Assembly (NCBI GenBank): GCA_021848385.1
Contig: JAJZUQ010000037.1
Coordinates: forward strand, 1 to 32,810
DNA length: 32,810 nt
Source: Deltaproteobacteria bacterium
Lineage (GTDB): Bacteria; Desulfobacterota; Desulfuromonadia; Geobacterales; Geobacteraceae
Direction: 5' to 3'
This document shows, piece by piece, positions 1 through 8,926 of this stretch (position 1 is its first letter; the number at the start of each line of letters is the position of its first letter). Under the pieces are notes generated by a model. That model saw nothing but the letters and a program-made list of their open reading frames with translations. It searched no databases and was not told the DNA's origin. The position numbers and the translations under genes were made by a program.

Positions 1-1
1 T

Positions 2-1039
2 GCGGACACCTGCTCCACGATCACGTCGGGTGCCATGATCGGCCGGACAGGTTTTGTCGGAGATTTAATTTACAGCTTTTTCGTTTCCGGATTCGTCTAT
101 CCGATCATCGGGCACTGGGCATGGGGTCCTGACGGCTTCCTGGCCACCATGGGGAGCAAGGGGAATTTTCTGCCCGAACTTGGTACATGCTTTCACGACT
201 TCGCAGGCTCAACAGTCGTTCACACGATTGGCGGGTTTGTCGCGCTCGCTGGTGCCATCGCCTTAGGTCCGCGCCTTGGCCGTAAATTCAAACGCGATGG
301 CGGTGCCCCTATGCAGCCCCATGACCTTGTTATGGCGACCGTAGGCGGACTGATACTCTGGTTCGGCTGGTACGGCTTCAATCCCGGCAGCACACTTTCA
401 ATTATGGACTTCGAGGGCGCCGGCCGGGTGGCCACCAATACCACCCTGGCTGCATGCGCGGCAGCGCTGACGGCAATGTTTTACGGCTACCCGAAGACGA
501 AGAAGTGGGATGTAAGCTACACGGTGAACGGTTTCCTGGCCGGCCTCGTGGCAATCACCTGCCCCTGCTATTGGGTCTCCCCAACCGGCTCGATAGCTAT
601 CGGTGCAGTTGCGGGTGTCATCGTGGTAGTAGGTGTGGATATTCTGGAATGGTTGAGGATTGACGACCCCATCGGCGCCGTCCCGGTACATGGTCTGAAC
701 GGGATATGGGGAACCCTCTCGCTCGGTTTCTTCGCCTGTGGCAAATACGGGTTGACCGGCCCCTTTGCGGCTGACAACAGCGCCCCCCTCGCGGGTCTCT
801 TTTACGGCGGTGGAACGACGGTCCTTGCAGCCCAGGCCGTCGGGAGTCTCATTATTACAGCAGCGACATTCATCGTCAGCCTGGCTGTTATGTACGGGGT
901 GAAGTCGCTGGGGCTGCTGCGCGTTTCGAGGAAGGGCGAGTTGGAAGGCATCGATAATCACGAACACGGCATCGGGGCATATCCCGAATATGCCCTCAAG
1001 CATTCCGCAATACCGACAGGCGATTATGACAATAATTGA
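2..1039 (+). CDS. amt: Ammonium transporter (Amt/MEP family), 5' end missing
   Basis: Membrane channel that takes up ammonium. The reading frame is open from the first bases of the window, so the N-terminal part lies upstream. The visible 345 residues hold the second half of an Amt fold: a GHWAWG stretch, DFAGSTVVH with the pore aspartate and first twin histidine, GWYGFNPGS, and VPVHGLNGIWG with the second twin histidine. The C-terminal tail is hydrophilic. It differs clearly from the other Amt at 4292-5767, so the two are not recent duplicates. A PII gene starts 33 bp downstream, which is the usual amt-PII pairing; PII proteins block Amt channels when nitrogen is plentiful. Family is certain; the exact clade is not. 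Confidence 0.95.
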   Translation, partial: ADTCSTITSGAMIGRTGFVGDLIYSFFVSGFVYPIIGHWAWGPDGFLATMGSKGNFLPELGTCFHDFAGSTVVHTIGGFVALAGAIALGPRLGRKFKRDGGAPMQPHDLVMATVGGLILWFGWYGFNPGSTLSIMDFEGAGRVATNTTLAACAAALTAMFYGYPKTKKWDVSYTVNGFLAGLVAITCPCYWVSPTGSIAIGAVAGVIVVVGVDILEWLRIDDPIGAVPVHGLNGIWGTLSLGFFACGKYGLTGPFAADNSAPLAGLFYGGGTTVLAAQAVGSLIITAATFIVSLAVMYGVKSLGLLRVSRKGELEGIDNHEHGIGAYPEYALKHSAIPTGDYDNN

Positions 1040-1045
1040 ATTTAA

Positions 1046-1411
<366 letters not shown>

Positions 1412-1471
1412 TCCGGCAAGGTTGTTTTTTAGAAGGTAGCATCGATGTGCTTGATTCAGACTGTTTTGAAA

Positions 1472-1505
1472 TGCCCCGTTGTCAGCAACGGGGCACTCTT
1501 TTTTT
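1472..1505 (+). terminator. Rho-independent terminator after amt-PII
   Basis: A perfect 10-bp stem, TGCCCCGTTG-TCAG-CAACGGGGCA, with a 4-nt loop is followed by CTC and a run of seven T. It closes the first amt-PII transcript. Confidence 0.93.
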
Positions 1506-1624
1506 GGCTGTGGTAACGGGACAGTTGTGCGCTTTAGCGCTTCATGAAAAGAAAGGCTTGGGAGTGATCTAGGGAGAAAATCCCCCCAACTGAGAGGACA
1601 GGAGACCTCAGGGAAGGTACTTGC
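1506..1624 (+). other. Leader region before kup, weakly structured
   Basis: Between the PII terminator and kup there are 119 bp. Short stems can be drawn, for example GGGA-GAAAA-TCCC near 1574-1586 and CTGAG...CTCAG near 1590-1611. The ribosome-binding site of kup is probably GGAAGG just before the start. I do not recognise a known riboswitch consensus; in particular the ydaO/c-di-AMP core, a known regulator of potassium transporters in other bacteria, is not evident. Confidence 0.3.
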
Positions 1625-3445
1625 ATGAAACATGGCGGCACAGATTCATTCTGGGGTGGCATCGTGAAATCGATGGGGCTGGTTTTCGGCGACATCGGGA
1701 CCAGCCCTATTTATACCTTGACGGTCATCTTTGCCCTGACCAAACCGACCGAGGCGAATGTCTTCGGCATCCTGTCGCTCGTCGTCTGGACCCTGATCAT
1801 ACTCGTTACCGTCGAGTATTCCTGGCTTGCCATGAGTCTGGGGCGCAAGGGAGAGGGAGGGACCATCGTCCTGAAGGAGATCCTGATCAGACTGCTGAAG
1901 CCGGGTCGGCAGATCGCCTTCGTCGGAGCACTTTCCATCCTTGGAGTGTCGCTTCTCCTCGGCGACGGGGTAATTACACCTGCCATCAGCATCCTTTCGG
2001 CTGTAGAAGGTCTGGTGCTGATTCCAGGGCTGGAAAGCCTGCAGCAAGGGACCTTGATACTGATCGCCGCGGTTATTGCCGTGGTACTTTTCATTTTCCA
2101 GTTCAAGGGGACGGACAAGGTTGCCAAGGCATTCGGGCCGCTCATGGTCCTCTGGTTTGCCGCACTTACCGTTTCCGGTTTCGTTTCCATCGTCTCCCTG
2201 CCCGGCATCGTGAAGGCGGTCAGCCCCCATTATGCGATCAGGTTCTTCATGGATAACGGGCTCTCCGCTTTTTTCGTCCTGTCGGAGGTCATACTCTGCG
2301 CCACCGGAGGAGAAGCGCTCTATGCCGACATGGGCCACCTGGGACGGCGCCCCATCATAAGGGCATGGTACGTGGTTTTTATGGCGCTCGTGATCAACTA
2401 CCTCGGCCAGGGTGCCTACGTGCTGGGGCACGGCACGGGGAAAAACCTGTTGTTCGGTATGGTGCTCTGGGAGGCGCCGATGCTCTATATCCCCTTCCTT
2501 GTACTGACTGTTGTGGCGACCATCATTGCCTCCCAGGCCCTCATCAGCGGGGTGTTTTCCATTGTGTATCAGGGGATAACCACCCGGATCATGCCGCTTA
2601 TGAAGATCGACTATACGTCGAGTCACATGAAATCGCAGATCTACATCGGCTCCGTCAACTGGTTCCTGCTGTGCCTTGTGATCTTCATCATGCTCATCTT
2701 CCGCAAGTCGGAAAATCTGGCGGCGGCATATGGGTTGGCTGTTACCGGCACCATGACCATAACCGGCATCATGATGACCATGATCTTTGCCCACACCACA
2801 AAGAAATGGAAGGTCCCTTTTGCCTGCGTGGTAACCCTGGTCGACGTCCTCTTTCTCGTTTCCAATCTCAATAAACTCCCCCATGGCGGATACTGGTCCA
2901 TCATCCTCGCCTCCGTTCCCCTTGTCACCATCGTCATCTGGACGCGAGGGCAGCGTGCCCTCTATCGAGCACTCAAGCCGCTCGATGTCGAAACCTTTGC
3001 TCTTTCCTATCAGCAGATTTATGAGAAAGGGAAGAACATACCCGGCACAGGACTCTTTTTTACCCGCGAATGGAAAGTAATCCCCCCCTATGTCGTTCAC
3101 TGCGTTATCAGAAGCAACATCATCTACGAACGCAATGTCCTCATCTCTGTCGTCAGGACCGACGAACCGTATGGTCTCAAGTCGCAACTCATGACAGAAA
3201 TAAGTCCTGGACTCGATGCCTTTGAGATACGGGCAGGATACATGGAGATCATCGAGATAGAAAAAATCCTGAAACATAACGGAATACAGATAAAGGTCAT
3301 TTTCTATGGGATTGAGGATATCTCTACCGCTAATCCTGCCTGGAAGGTCTTTTCTACCATAAAAAAGCTAACCCCAAACTTCGTCCAGTTCAACAAGCTG
3401 CCGTCGAGCATACTGCAGGGAGTGGTAACGCGCGTCGAGATGTAG
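1625..3445 (+). CDS. kup: Low-affinity potassium transporter Kup
   Basis: Potassium/proton symporter of the KUP/HAK/KT family in the inner membrane. The 606 residues are close to the roughly 620 of E. coli Kup. Signature stretches are FGDIGTSPIY at about residues 21-30, GRKGEGGT at 73-80 and GDGVITPAISILSAVEG at 113-129. About twelve hydrophobic segments are followed by a soluble cytoplasmic C-terminal domain from about residue 450. It lies alone between two PII/amt cassettes, with a terminator upstream, so it is probably its own transcription unit. No functional link to nitrogen is shown by the sequence; the position may be incidental. Confidence 0.96.
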   Translation: MKHGGTDSFWGGIVKSMGLVFGDIGTSPIYTLTVIFALTKPTEANVFGILSLVVWTLIILVTVEYSWLAMSLGRKGEGGTIVLKEILIRLLKPGRQIAFVGALSILGVSLLLGDGVITPAISILSAVEGLVLIPGLESLQQGTLILIAAVIAVVLFIFQFKGTDKVAKAFGPLMVLWFAALTVSGFVSIVSLPGIVKAVSPHYAIRFFMDNGLSAFFVLSEVILCATGGEALYADMGHLGRRPIIRAWYVVFMALVINYLGQGAYVLGHGTGKNLLFGMVLWEAPMLYIPFLVLTVVATIIASQALISGVFSIVYQGITTRIMPLMKIDYTSSHMKSQIYIGSVNWFLLCLVIFIMLIFRKSENLAAAYGLAVTGTMTITGIMMTMIFAHTTKKWKVPFACVVTLVDVLFLVSNLNKLPHGGYWSIILASVPLVTIVIWTRGQRALYRALKPLDVETFALSYQQIYEKGKNIPGTGLFFTREWKVIPPYVVHCVIRSNIIYERNVLISVVRTDEPYGLKSQLMTEISPGLDAFEIRAGYMEIIEIEKILKHNGIQIKVIFYGIEDISTANPAWKVFSTIKKLTPNFVQFNKLPSSILQGVVTRVEM

Positions 3446-3514
3446 GTAGGGAAATCGGTGGTGCCGTGATTCGGGCAGATCACGTGCTGAGTGGGCTGAC
3501 GGTAAATCCAACCT

Positions 3515-3530
3515 TGGCATGGATTGTGCT
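3515..3530 (+). promoter_or_regulatory. Sigma-54 promoter for glnK-amt
   Basis: TGGCATGGATTGTGCT matches the -24/-12 consensus TGGCACG-N4-TTGCT, with GG and GC at the required 10-nt spacing. Transcription would start near 3540. Sigma-54 control of PII-amt genes is common in proteobacteria. No enhancer site was recognised upstream. Confidence 0.65.
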
Positions 3531-3549
3531 CTTGATATGGCAAGTAGTG

Positions 3550-3567
3550 CTGCACAGTGTCGTGCAG
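3550..3567 (+). promoter_or_regulatory. Hexaloop hairpin, ANTAR-type antitermination target
   Basis: CTGCAC-AGTGTC-GTGCAG is a perfect 6-bp stem with a six-base loop carrying A at position 1 and G at position 4. Those are the hallmarks of RNA hairpins bound by ANTAR-domain antiterminators. It would lie about 10 nt from the predicted transcript start and 18 nt before the terminator at 3586. The second hairpin normally expected is less clear: TTCAC-CCTGCG-GTGAA at 3596-3611 has G at loop position 4 but C at position 1, and is nested inside the terminator. Confidence 0.55.
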
Positions 3568-3585
3568 ATCATAGCAACATCAGGC

Positions 3586-3624
3586 AAAGGCGCCTTTCAC
3601 CCTGCGGTGAATAGCGCCTTTTTT
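3586..3624 (+). terminator. Leader terminator upstream of glnK
   Basis: AAAGGCGC at 3586-3593 pairs with GCGCCTTT at 3614-3621, enclosing an inner TTCACC/GGTGAA stem, and the run continues to T6. It sits between the sigma-54 promoter and the PII gene on the same strand. It is therefore either an attenuator of that transcript or the terminator of a very short RNA. Confidence 0.8.
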
Positions 3625-3912
3625 CGTACAGATACAATAAATGCCGGGGTTTGCCATTGCATGGCTGTCCGCGGGTGGAATACTCAACAGAAGAACGCGT
3701 TGTGAGGCAACGATTGACAGATAAGAAGCAGGAGAGCCGGAAAGTACATTTCACAGGCAAATATGCCCACATTGTAGGCAGCCTCGACTCGCGCCCTTCC
3801 GTTCCAGCAAATAGGCAACCTTATTTTTTAGCAAAGGGGGAAAACGGTAACATAAAGAAGGCAAGAGAGCTTTTGAACTATTAATCGAAGTCTAAACAAC
3901 AATCGGAGGTAA

Positions 3913-4254
<342 letters not shown>

Positions 4255-4291
4255 CCGGGAATTAATTCAATCTCAAAGTGGAGGTTATTGT

Positions 4292-5767
4292 ATGAAAGCT
4301 CGACTCACCTTGATAAAACTGTTGCTGGCCGTCAGCACCCTGCTGGTACCGGTGGCGGTCCTTGCGGAAGGGACGAAGGCTCCGGCGGCTCCCGCCGCGG
4401 CATCGGCTGTCACAGCCTCATCCGCTGATGCTTCTGCGCCGGCTGTCGCTCCTGCCATGGCAGCTTCCGCCGAGGTCCCCAAGCCGAAAAACGTCGATCC
4501 GGTGCTCAACACCGGTGATACCGCCTGGATGCTGATTTCCTCGGCACTCGTTCTGTTCATGATACCCGGCCTGGCCTTCTTCTATGGCGGCATGGTCCGC
4601 GGCAAAAACGTCCTATCCACAATGATGCACTCTTTTGTTGCCATGGGGATCGTCGGTGTGCAGTGGGCGGTGATCGGCTACTCACTCTCCTTCGGCCCCG
4701 ACGTGGGAGCGGGACTGCTGGGGAACCTGAGCAAGGTGATGCTCAACGGACTCATCACCTTCGGCAAGGACGGCAATCCCGTCTATGCCCTGTTCCAGAA
4801 CGTATCCACCGCGCCCGGTTCCATACCCGAACTGGTGTTCGCCATGTACCAGGCGATGTTCGCCATGATTACCGTCGCCCTTATCTCCGGTGCCCTGGCC
4901 GAGCGGGTGAAGTTTTCCGCCTACTGCATCTTTGTTCTCGTCTGGACCACCCTGGTCTATGACCCTCTGGCCCACTGGGTCTGGATGACCGACGGCTGGC
5001 TTTTCAAGAAAGGTGCCCTCGACTTCGCCGGCGGCACGGTCGTTCATCTTTCCTCCGGTATCTCGGCGCTCGCTTTCATCGTGTTCCTCGGCAAGCGGCA
5101 TGGTTTTCCCCATGAACGGATGGCTCCCCACAGCCTCCCCCTGACCATGCTCGGCGTGGGGATGCTCTGGTTCGGCTGGTTCGGCTTCAACGCGGGTTCC
5201 GCGATTGTTGGCCCCAACTGCTCCGATGCGGCTGGAGGTCTTGCCGGTCTTGCCTTCGCAACCACCACCATAGCGCCAGCCGCTGCCGGCCTTTCCTGGA
5301 TGATTGCGGAATGGATGCATTCCGGTAAACCCTCTGCGCTCGGTTTCGGTTCCGGCGTCGTGGCAGGGCTGGTCGTGATAACTCCCGCTGCCGGTTTTGT
5401 GCAGCCCGGCGCAGCCCTCATCATGGGTGCAGCCGCCGGTCTCGTCTGCTACGGCGGGATCATGCTCAAAGCCAAGCTGAAGTACGACGACTCCCTCGAT
5501 GCTTTCGGGGTCCACGGCGTTGGTGGTACCTTCGGTGCCCTTGCCACCGGCGTCTTTGCCACGGTAGGTGCCAAGGGGCTTCTGGCAGGCGATGCGAAGC
5601 AGTTCATCACCCAGGTGATTGCGGTCGTTGCCGCCGGTGCCTATGCCTTTATCGTTACCCTCGTTATCTCCTTCGTTCTCGACAAGACCATCGGCCTGCG
5701 GGTGGAAAAGGAAGACGAGATCATGGGACTCGACCAGACCCAGCATTCCGAGAGCGCCTACAACTGA
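4292..5767 (+). CDS. amt: Ammonium transporter with signal peptide
   Basis: 491-aa ammonium channel. The start at 4292 is chosen because GGAGG lies just before it and the protein then begins with a typical signal peptide (MKARLTLIKLLLAVSTLLVPVAVLA). About 35 Ala/Pro/Ser-rich residues follow as a periplasmic linker, then the Amt domain from about residue 70 (NTGDTAWMLISSALVLFM). Function-related residues are visible: FYGGMVRGKN, LDFAGGTVVH with the pore aspartate and first twin histidine, GWFGFNAGS, and GVHGVGGTFG with the second. It partners with the PII gene 37 bp upstream. A structured RNA region and a terminator follow its stop. Confidence 0.96.
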   Translation: MKARLTLIKLLLAVSTLLVPVAVLAEGTKAPAAPAAASAVTASSADASAPAVAPAMAASAEVPKPKNVDPVLNTGDTAWMLISSALVLFMIPGLAFFYGGMVRGKNVLSTMMHSFVAMGIVGVQWAVIGYSLSFGPDVGAGLLGNLSKVMLNGLITFGKDGNPVYALFQNVSTAPGSIPELVFAMYQAMFAMITVALISGALAERVKFSAYCIFVLVWTTLVYDPLAHWVWMTDGWLFKKGALDFAGGTVVHLSSGISALAFIVFLGKRHGFPHERMAPHSLPLTMLGVGMLWFGWFGFNAGSAIVGPNCSDAAGGLAGLAFATTTIAPAAAGLSWMIAEWMHSGKPSALGFGSGVVAGLVVITPAAGFVQPGAALIMGAAAGLVCYGGIMLKAKLKYDDSLDAFGVHGVGGTFGALATGVFATVGAKGLLAGDAKQFITQVIAVVAAGAYAFIVTLVISFVLDKTIGLRVEKEDEIMGLDQTQHSESAYN

Positions 5768-5779
5768 TAACCCTGAAAA

Positions 5780-5956
5780 CGGCAGTTGAATACTTCTGGA
5801 AGGAGTACATGAGGGGTATATAGTCGTAATTCTTAGCAAAATGAAGCGTCCGCAGCCGATCCTGTCCGAACCCGCAGGTTGATCGGATGCAGCGTAATGA
5901 GCCTGGAATTACAGAAATAGCCCTTTAGTACGAGTGCAGGCAGTGTTCAACTGCCG
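5780..5956 (+). ncRNA. Candidate structured RNA with 6S-like rod shape
   Basis: Nested pairings span 177 nt. The outer stem is CGGCAGTTGAATACT (5780-5794) with AGTGTTCAACTGCCG (5942-5956), 15 pairs with one G-U. Then GTAC with GTAC (5805-5808/5928-5931) continues through GGG/CCC (5813-5815/5921-5923), followed by GTAATTC with GAATTAC (5826-5832/5906-5912), and an apical CCGATC/GATCGG hairpin (5856-5861/5881-5886). Length, a single unbranched rod and an internal bubble resemble 6S RNA. No clear promoter was found directly before it, so it could instead be the processed 3' end of the amt mRNA. I do not recognise it by sequence. Confidence 0.5.
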
Positions 5957-5987
5957 AATAGAGGATAACTGGTTGACATGCAACAAG

Positions 5988-6023
5988 ACAGGAAAAGCCG
6001 TCCCCAAGGGCGGCTTTTCCTGT
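5988..6023 (+). terminator. Strong terminator after amt and structured RNA
   Basis: ACAGGAAAAGCCGTCC pairs with GGGCGGCTTTTCCTGT around a short loop (16 pairs, one of them G-U). The A4 and T4 runs inside the stem mean it could act in both directions, though only T4 rather than a long U-tract follows. Confidence 0.75.
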
Positions 6024-6095
6024 TGGTGGATGCCATAAATATGGACATGCCTTGCCTGTTTAATGGGCAATTATTCTCCGGGGGGCTTATTCTTT

Positions 6096-6124
6096 TTGTT
6101 AAAGTGTAATGAATTCAGTATAAT
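6096..6124 (+). promoter_or_regulatory. Sigma-70 promoter of the histidine kinase gene
   Basis: TTGTTA, a 17-nt spacer and a perfect TATAAT. Transcription would begin near 6131, giving an untranslated leader of about 90 nt before the kinase start at 6220. Confidence 0.7.
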
Positions 6125-6219
6125 ATCTTTGTGGCATGGCTTGTGCCTGTAAGTATCCGGAAGAGAAGTTTTGACGCCGTCTAACCCGGCAAACACGGCA
6201 ACCAGGACAGGAAAAGCAG

Positions 6220-6963
6220 ATGAGCCATCCCCTTGCCAAATACATGAATGACGAAGGACGTATCCCGGAGGAGCTGTTGGAGCAGCTTGCCTTCAGCGAA
6301 AAGATGGCGGAGATCGGCCAGCTTGCCACGGGGATGGTCCACGAGATCAATACCCCCCTTTCGGTGATCGTTTCCGCTGCCCAGATGATCATGCGTGAGG
6401 AGGAGCTGCCGGACTTCGTCCGGGAGATGGTGGAACGGATCGACAAGGAGGCCCAGCGACTTTCCCAGTTCACCAAGGGGCTCCTTACCTTTGCCCGTCG
6501 GAACGATTGCAGCGGCAGGGATGCCGACATCAATCAAGTGCTTCGTGAGGTCATGACCTTCATGAAATACGAGGCGCAGAAACGCTCCATTACCGTGATA
6601 GAGGAGATGGATTTCCATCTTCCCTCGGTGGCTGCCGATGAGAACCGCCTTAAGCAGATTTTTATCAACCTGGTGATGAATGCCCTGCAGGCGATGGAAC
6701 AGGGTGGGGCGCTGATGGTGAGGACTGCCATCGCTCCTGACGGCTCGGTGGAGGCCCAGATCGCCGATACGGGGCCGGGCATTACCCCGGAGGTGCTTCC
6801 CCGCATCTTCGAACCTTTCTACTCAACCAAGGGAGACGGCGAAGGGACCGGCCTCGGCCTCTTTATCACCCGGACGATCGTAGAGCTGATAGGGGGACAG
6901 ATCACGGTGCAGAGTGTCGTCGGGGAAGGAACTACCTTTACCACCATCTTTCCGGCGGCCTGA
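6220..6963 (+). CDS. Soluble sensor histidine kinase
   Basis: 247-aa kinase with no membrane segment and almost no input domain. The HisKA domain has phosphoacceptor His41 in MVHEINTPLSVI; the ATPase domain shows the N-box around Asn154 (NLVMNALQAM), G1 DTGPGI at 183-188 and G2 GTGLGL at 209-214. The first 25 residues are too short for a PAS or GAF fold, so it probably takes signals from a partner protein. No response regulator is adjacent. It follows the PII-amt cassette but has its own promoter and is separated by a terminator. A role in nitrogen control, for example through PII contact as in NtrB, is only a guess. Confidence 0.9.
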   Translation: MSHPLAKYMNDEGRIPEELLEQLAFSEKMAEIGQLATGMVHEINTPLSVIVSAAQMIMREEELPDFVREMVERIDKEAQRLSQFTKGLLTFARRNDCSGRDADINQVLREVMTFMKYEAQKRSITVIEEMDFHLPSVAADENRLKQIFINLVMNALQAMEQGGALMVRTAIAPDGSVEAQIADTGPGITPEVLPRIFEPFYSTKGDGEGTGLGLFITRTIVELIGGQITVQSVVGEGTTFTTIFPAA

Positions 6964-6972
6964 AGGTAAATC

Positions 6973-7125
6973 CGTGAGGGGCAAGCGTTCCGTTTCGCTC
7001 AGAGTACCCTCGTCCCACCGCCGTATGGCTCATTTCGCGCCGGCCAAGCGGCCGGCTCTGCTCAATTTCGCCGACGCCGGCTGGCACTCGGGCACATTCG
7101 CTCCACGAAACACTCACCCCTCACG
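6973..7125. repeat. Dispersed palindromic element, copy 1
   Basis: 153-bp member of a four-copy family (others at 13919-14066, 24695-24843, 27958-28112). Ends are inverted: CGTGAGGGG at the left and CCCCTCACG at the right. Conserved internal blocks are CGCTCAGAGT, GCTCATTTCGCGCC, a GGCCG...CGGCC hairpin, CTCAATTTCGCC and GGGCACATTCGC. It starts 9 bp after the kinase stop. The rest of the 355-bp gap up to the radical SAM gene holds no gene; a short in-frame peptide across it is an artefact of the repeat. Confidence 0.85.
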
Positions 7126-7276
7126 AATTGAGAACAAATCAATCTCCCGCTTTCACCTGGTTCCCCCTTGGACATCACGCAAACAACGGCGATGGGATTT
7201 TGCTCCTTGATTTTTAGGGGGCAAACCGTTTAGCATAACCTGTTCGAATAACGAAGCAGGTTTTGGGTTTTACTCC

Positions 7277-7300
7277 ACCTCTACCTCTACCTTTACCTGC
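7277..7300. repeat. ACCTCT/ACCTTT hexamer tract, copy 1
   Basis: Four tandem hexamers of the form ACCTYT (the last is ACCTGC) directly upstream of the radical SAM gene. Similar tracts occur at 16548-16570 and 24569-24585. Confidence 0.6.
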
Positions 7301-7318
7301 ATTTCAAGAGGTGTTCCC

Positions 7319-8737
7319 GTGAAGGTCCTGTTTGTTCACCCCCATGGCAAGAACTGGATGGGGTCCATGAAGGATATCAGCACCATCTTCAACCTGATGC
7401 CGCCGTTGGGGATGATGAGCATTGCAGCGTTTCTGGAGAGTAAGGGGATCAAGGTCGATCTCCTTGACTGTTACGCCCACCCGGCGCCCCTGGAGGAACT
7501 GGTTGCATCCATCGTCCATCGGGCACCCGATGTGGTCGGTTTTTCCACCACCACCTCCTCGTTCCTGGAAGGGTACCAGATAGCCGAACGGCTGAAGGAA
7601 GAGGCGCCGCAGACCAGAATCGTTTTCGGCGGCGCCCACGCCTGCTCCGTGGGGGTATCGCTTCTCGACAGTTTCCCGGCCATGGACTATCTGGTCATCG
7701 GCGAGGGGGAGCAGACCTTTTACGAGCTGGTAAATGCCGATTTCAAAGGGGTGGAATCCATCCCCGGCGTCGGCTACCGCCGGGATGGCAAGGGGGTGCT
7801 GTCGTTGGTGAGGGAAAACATCGCCGACCTGGACACCCTCCCTTTCCCCGCCTATCACCGGCTCCCCGATTTCCCCCGGCGCTACAACCTCCCCCTTTTC
7901 AGCTATCCCAAGGCACCCAACACGAGCATCATCTCCAGCCGGGGGTGCCCCTACAACTGCAGCTACTGCGACCGGTCGGTGTTCAACCGGGGGTTCCGCT
8001 TCAACTCCCCCGGCTATATTCACGAGCACATGTCCTATCTGCACCGGGACTTCGGCATCCGGCATGTCTTCTTCTACGACGACCTCTTCACCTTCGACCG
8101 GGGAAGGGTGGAAGAGCTCTGCCGGCTCCTGTCCGACAGCCGGCTGCCGGTGACGTACAACTGCATCGCCCGCCTGGAGCATGTGGACCCGGAACTTGTG
8201 GCGCTCCTCAAGAAATCGGGGTGCTGGCAGGTGAATTTCGGCATCGAGTCGGGAGATCCGGAAGTCCTCAAGAAACACCGCAAGTTCATGGAACTGGACG
8301 ACGTTCACCGCAAGCTCTCCATGGTGAAAGAGTCGGGGATGCGGGTGAAAGGGCTCTTCATGGTGGGCCTGCCGGGGGAGGACGAAGCGGCCATCCGCCG
8401 GACCATCGACTACGCCCTGACCCTCCCCCTGGACGAGATCAACGTCACCAAGTTCACCCCTTTTCCCGGCGCCCCCATCTACCGGACCATCCGCGAGCAG
8501 GGGGAGTTCACCGAGGACTGGCCCTCCATGAACTGCGTGAATTTCGTCTTCGTTCCCCACGGCATGACCAAGGAACGGCTGGAGGAACTCTACGACGAGT
8601 TCATCCGCCGTTTCTTCCATCGCACCCGCATCCACATGGGGTATGCGAAGATGGTCTGGAAATCTCCCCACAGCATCTTCACGTTCATGAGGAATTTGCC
8701 GGAGATATTGAAGTTCGAAATGAAGCAGAAGTGGTAA
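7319..8737 (+). CDS. B12-binding-type radical SAM protein
   Basis: 472-aa radical SAM enzyme. It starts with GTG, supported by AGAGGTG 7 nt upstream and by the immediate beta-strand start MKVLFVHPHG. Residues 1-150 look like a Rossmann-type cobalamin-binding domain (PPLGMMSIAAFLESKG, GFSTTTSSF, FGGAHACS, IGEGE), without an obvious DxHxxG motif. The radical SAM core follows, with CPYNCSYC as cluster cysteines C210, C214 and C217, and a TIM-barrel stretch NFGIESGDPEVLKKH. This architecture is widespread in methyltransferases and in lipid or pigment tailoring enzymes, for example HpnJ/BchE-like proteins. The substrate cannot be told here; neighbours give no pathway. It is probably monocistronic. 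Confidence 0.9.
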   Translation: MKVLFVHPHGKNWMGSMKDISTIFNLMPPLGMMSIAAFLESKGIKVDLLDCYAHPAPLEELVASIVHRAPDVVGFSTTTSSFLEGYQIAERLKEEAPQTRIVFGGAHACSVGVSLLDSFPAMDYLVIGEGEQTFYELVNADFKGVESIPGVGYRRDGKGVLSLVRENIADLDTLPFPAYHRLPDFPRRYNLPLFSYPKAPNTSIISSRGCPYNCSYCDRSVFNRGFRFNSPGYIHEHMSYLHRDFGIRHVFFYDDLFTFDRGRVEELCRLLSDSRLPVTYNCIARLEHVDPELVALLKKSGCWQVNFGIESGDPEVLKKHRKFMELDDVHRKLSMVKESGMRVKGLFMVGLPGEDEAAIRRTIDYALTLPLDEINVTKFTPFPGAPIYRTIREQGEFTEDWPSMNCVNFVFVPHGMTKERLEELYDEFIRRFFHRTRIHMGYAKMVWKSPHSIFTFMRNLPEILKFEMKQKW

Positions 8738-8926
8738 AAAAGCTTTTCCCAAAGTATTTGAACACGGAAAAATCGAAAAAATCCGGATAACTACGGATTG
8801 AGGCCAAACCTTACGTGTGAAACCTGAAATCCGGTGTAAATCCGCCTTTATCAAAGATTTTATCCGCTTTTTCCGCGTTAAATTGCCGTCAGCTTTTTTG
8901 TATAACGATTCCGGAGGTTTTGCCAT

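Noticed and set aside
1506..1624. A ydaO/c-di-AMP riboswitch before kup
   Set aside because: The conserved core sequences of that riboswitch are not found.
1646..3277. Long minus-strand frame (543 codons) opposite kup
   Set aside because: Composition is rich in His, Asp and Gly, as expected from the reverse complement of membrane-protein codons; no ribosome-binding site or family.
3466..3705. 79-codon frame upstream of glnK
   Set aside because: It overlaps the sigma-54 promoter, the hairpin and the terminator and has no ribosome-binding site.
3714..3742. TTGACA as a second promoter upstream of glnK
   Set aside because: No -10 box at a suitable distance.
5973..5999. TTGACA near 5973 as a promoter behind the structured RNA
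   Set aside because: No -10 box follows; the region runs into the terminator stem.
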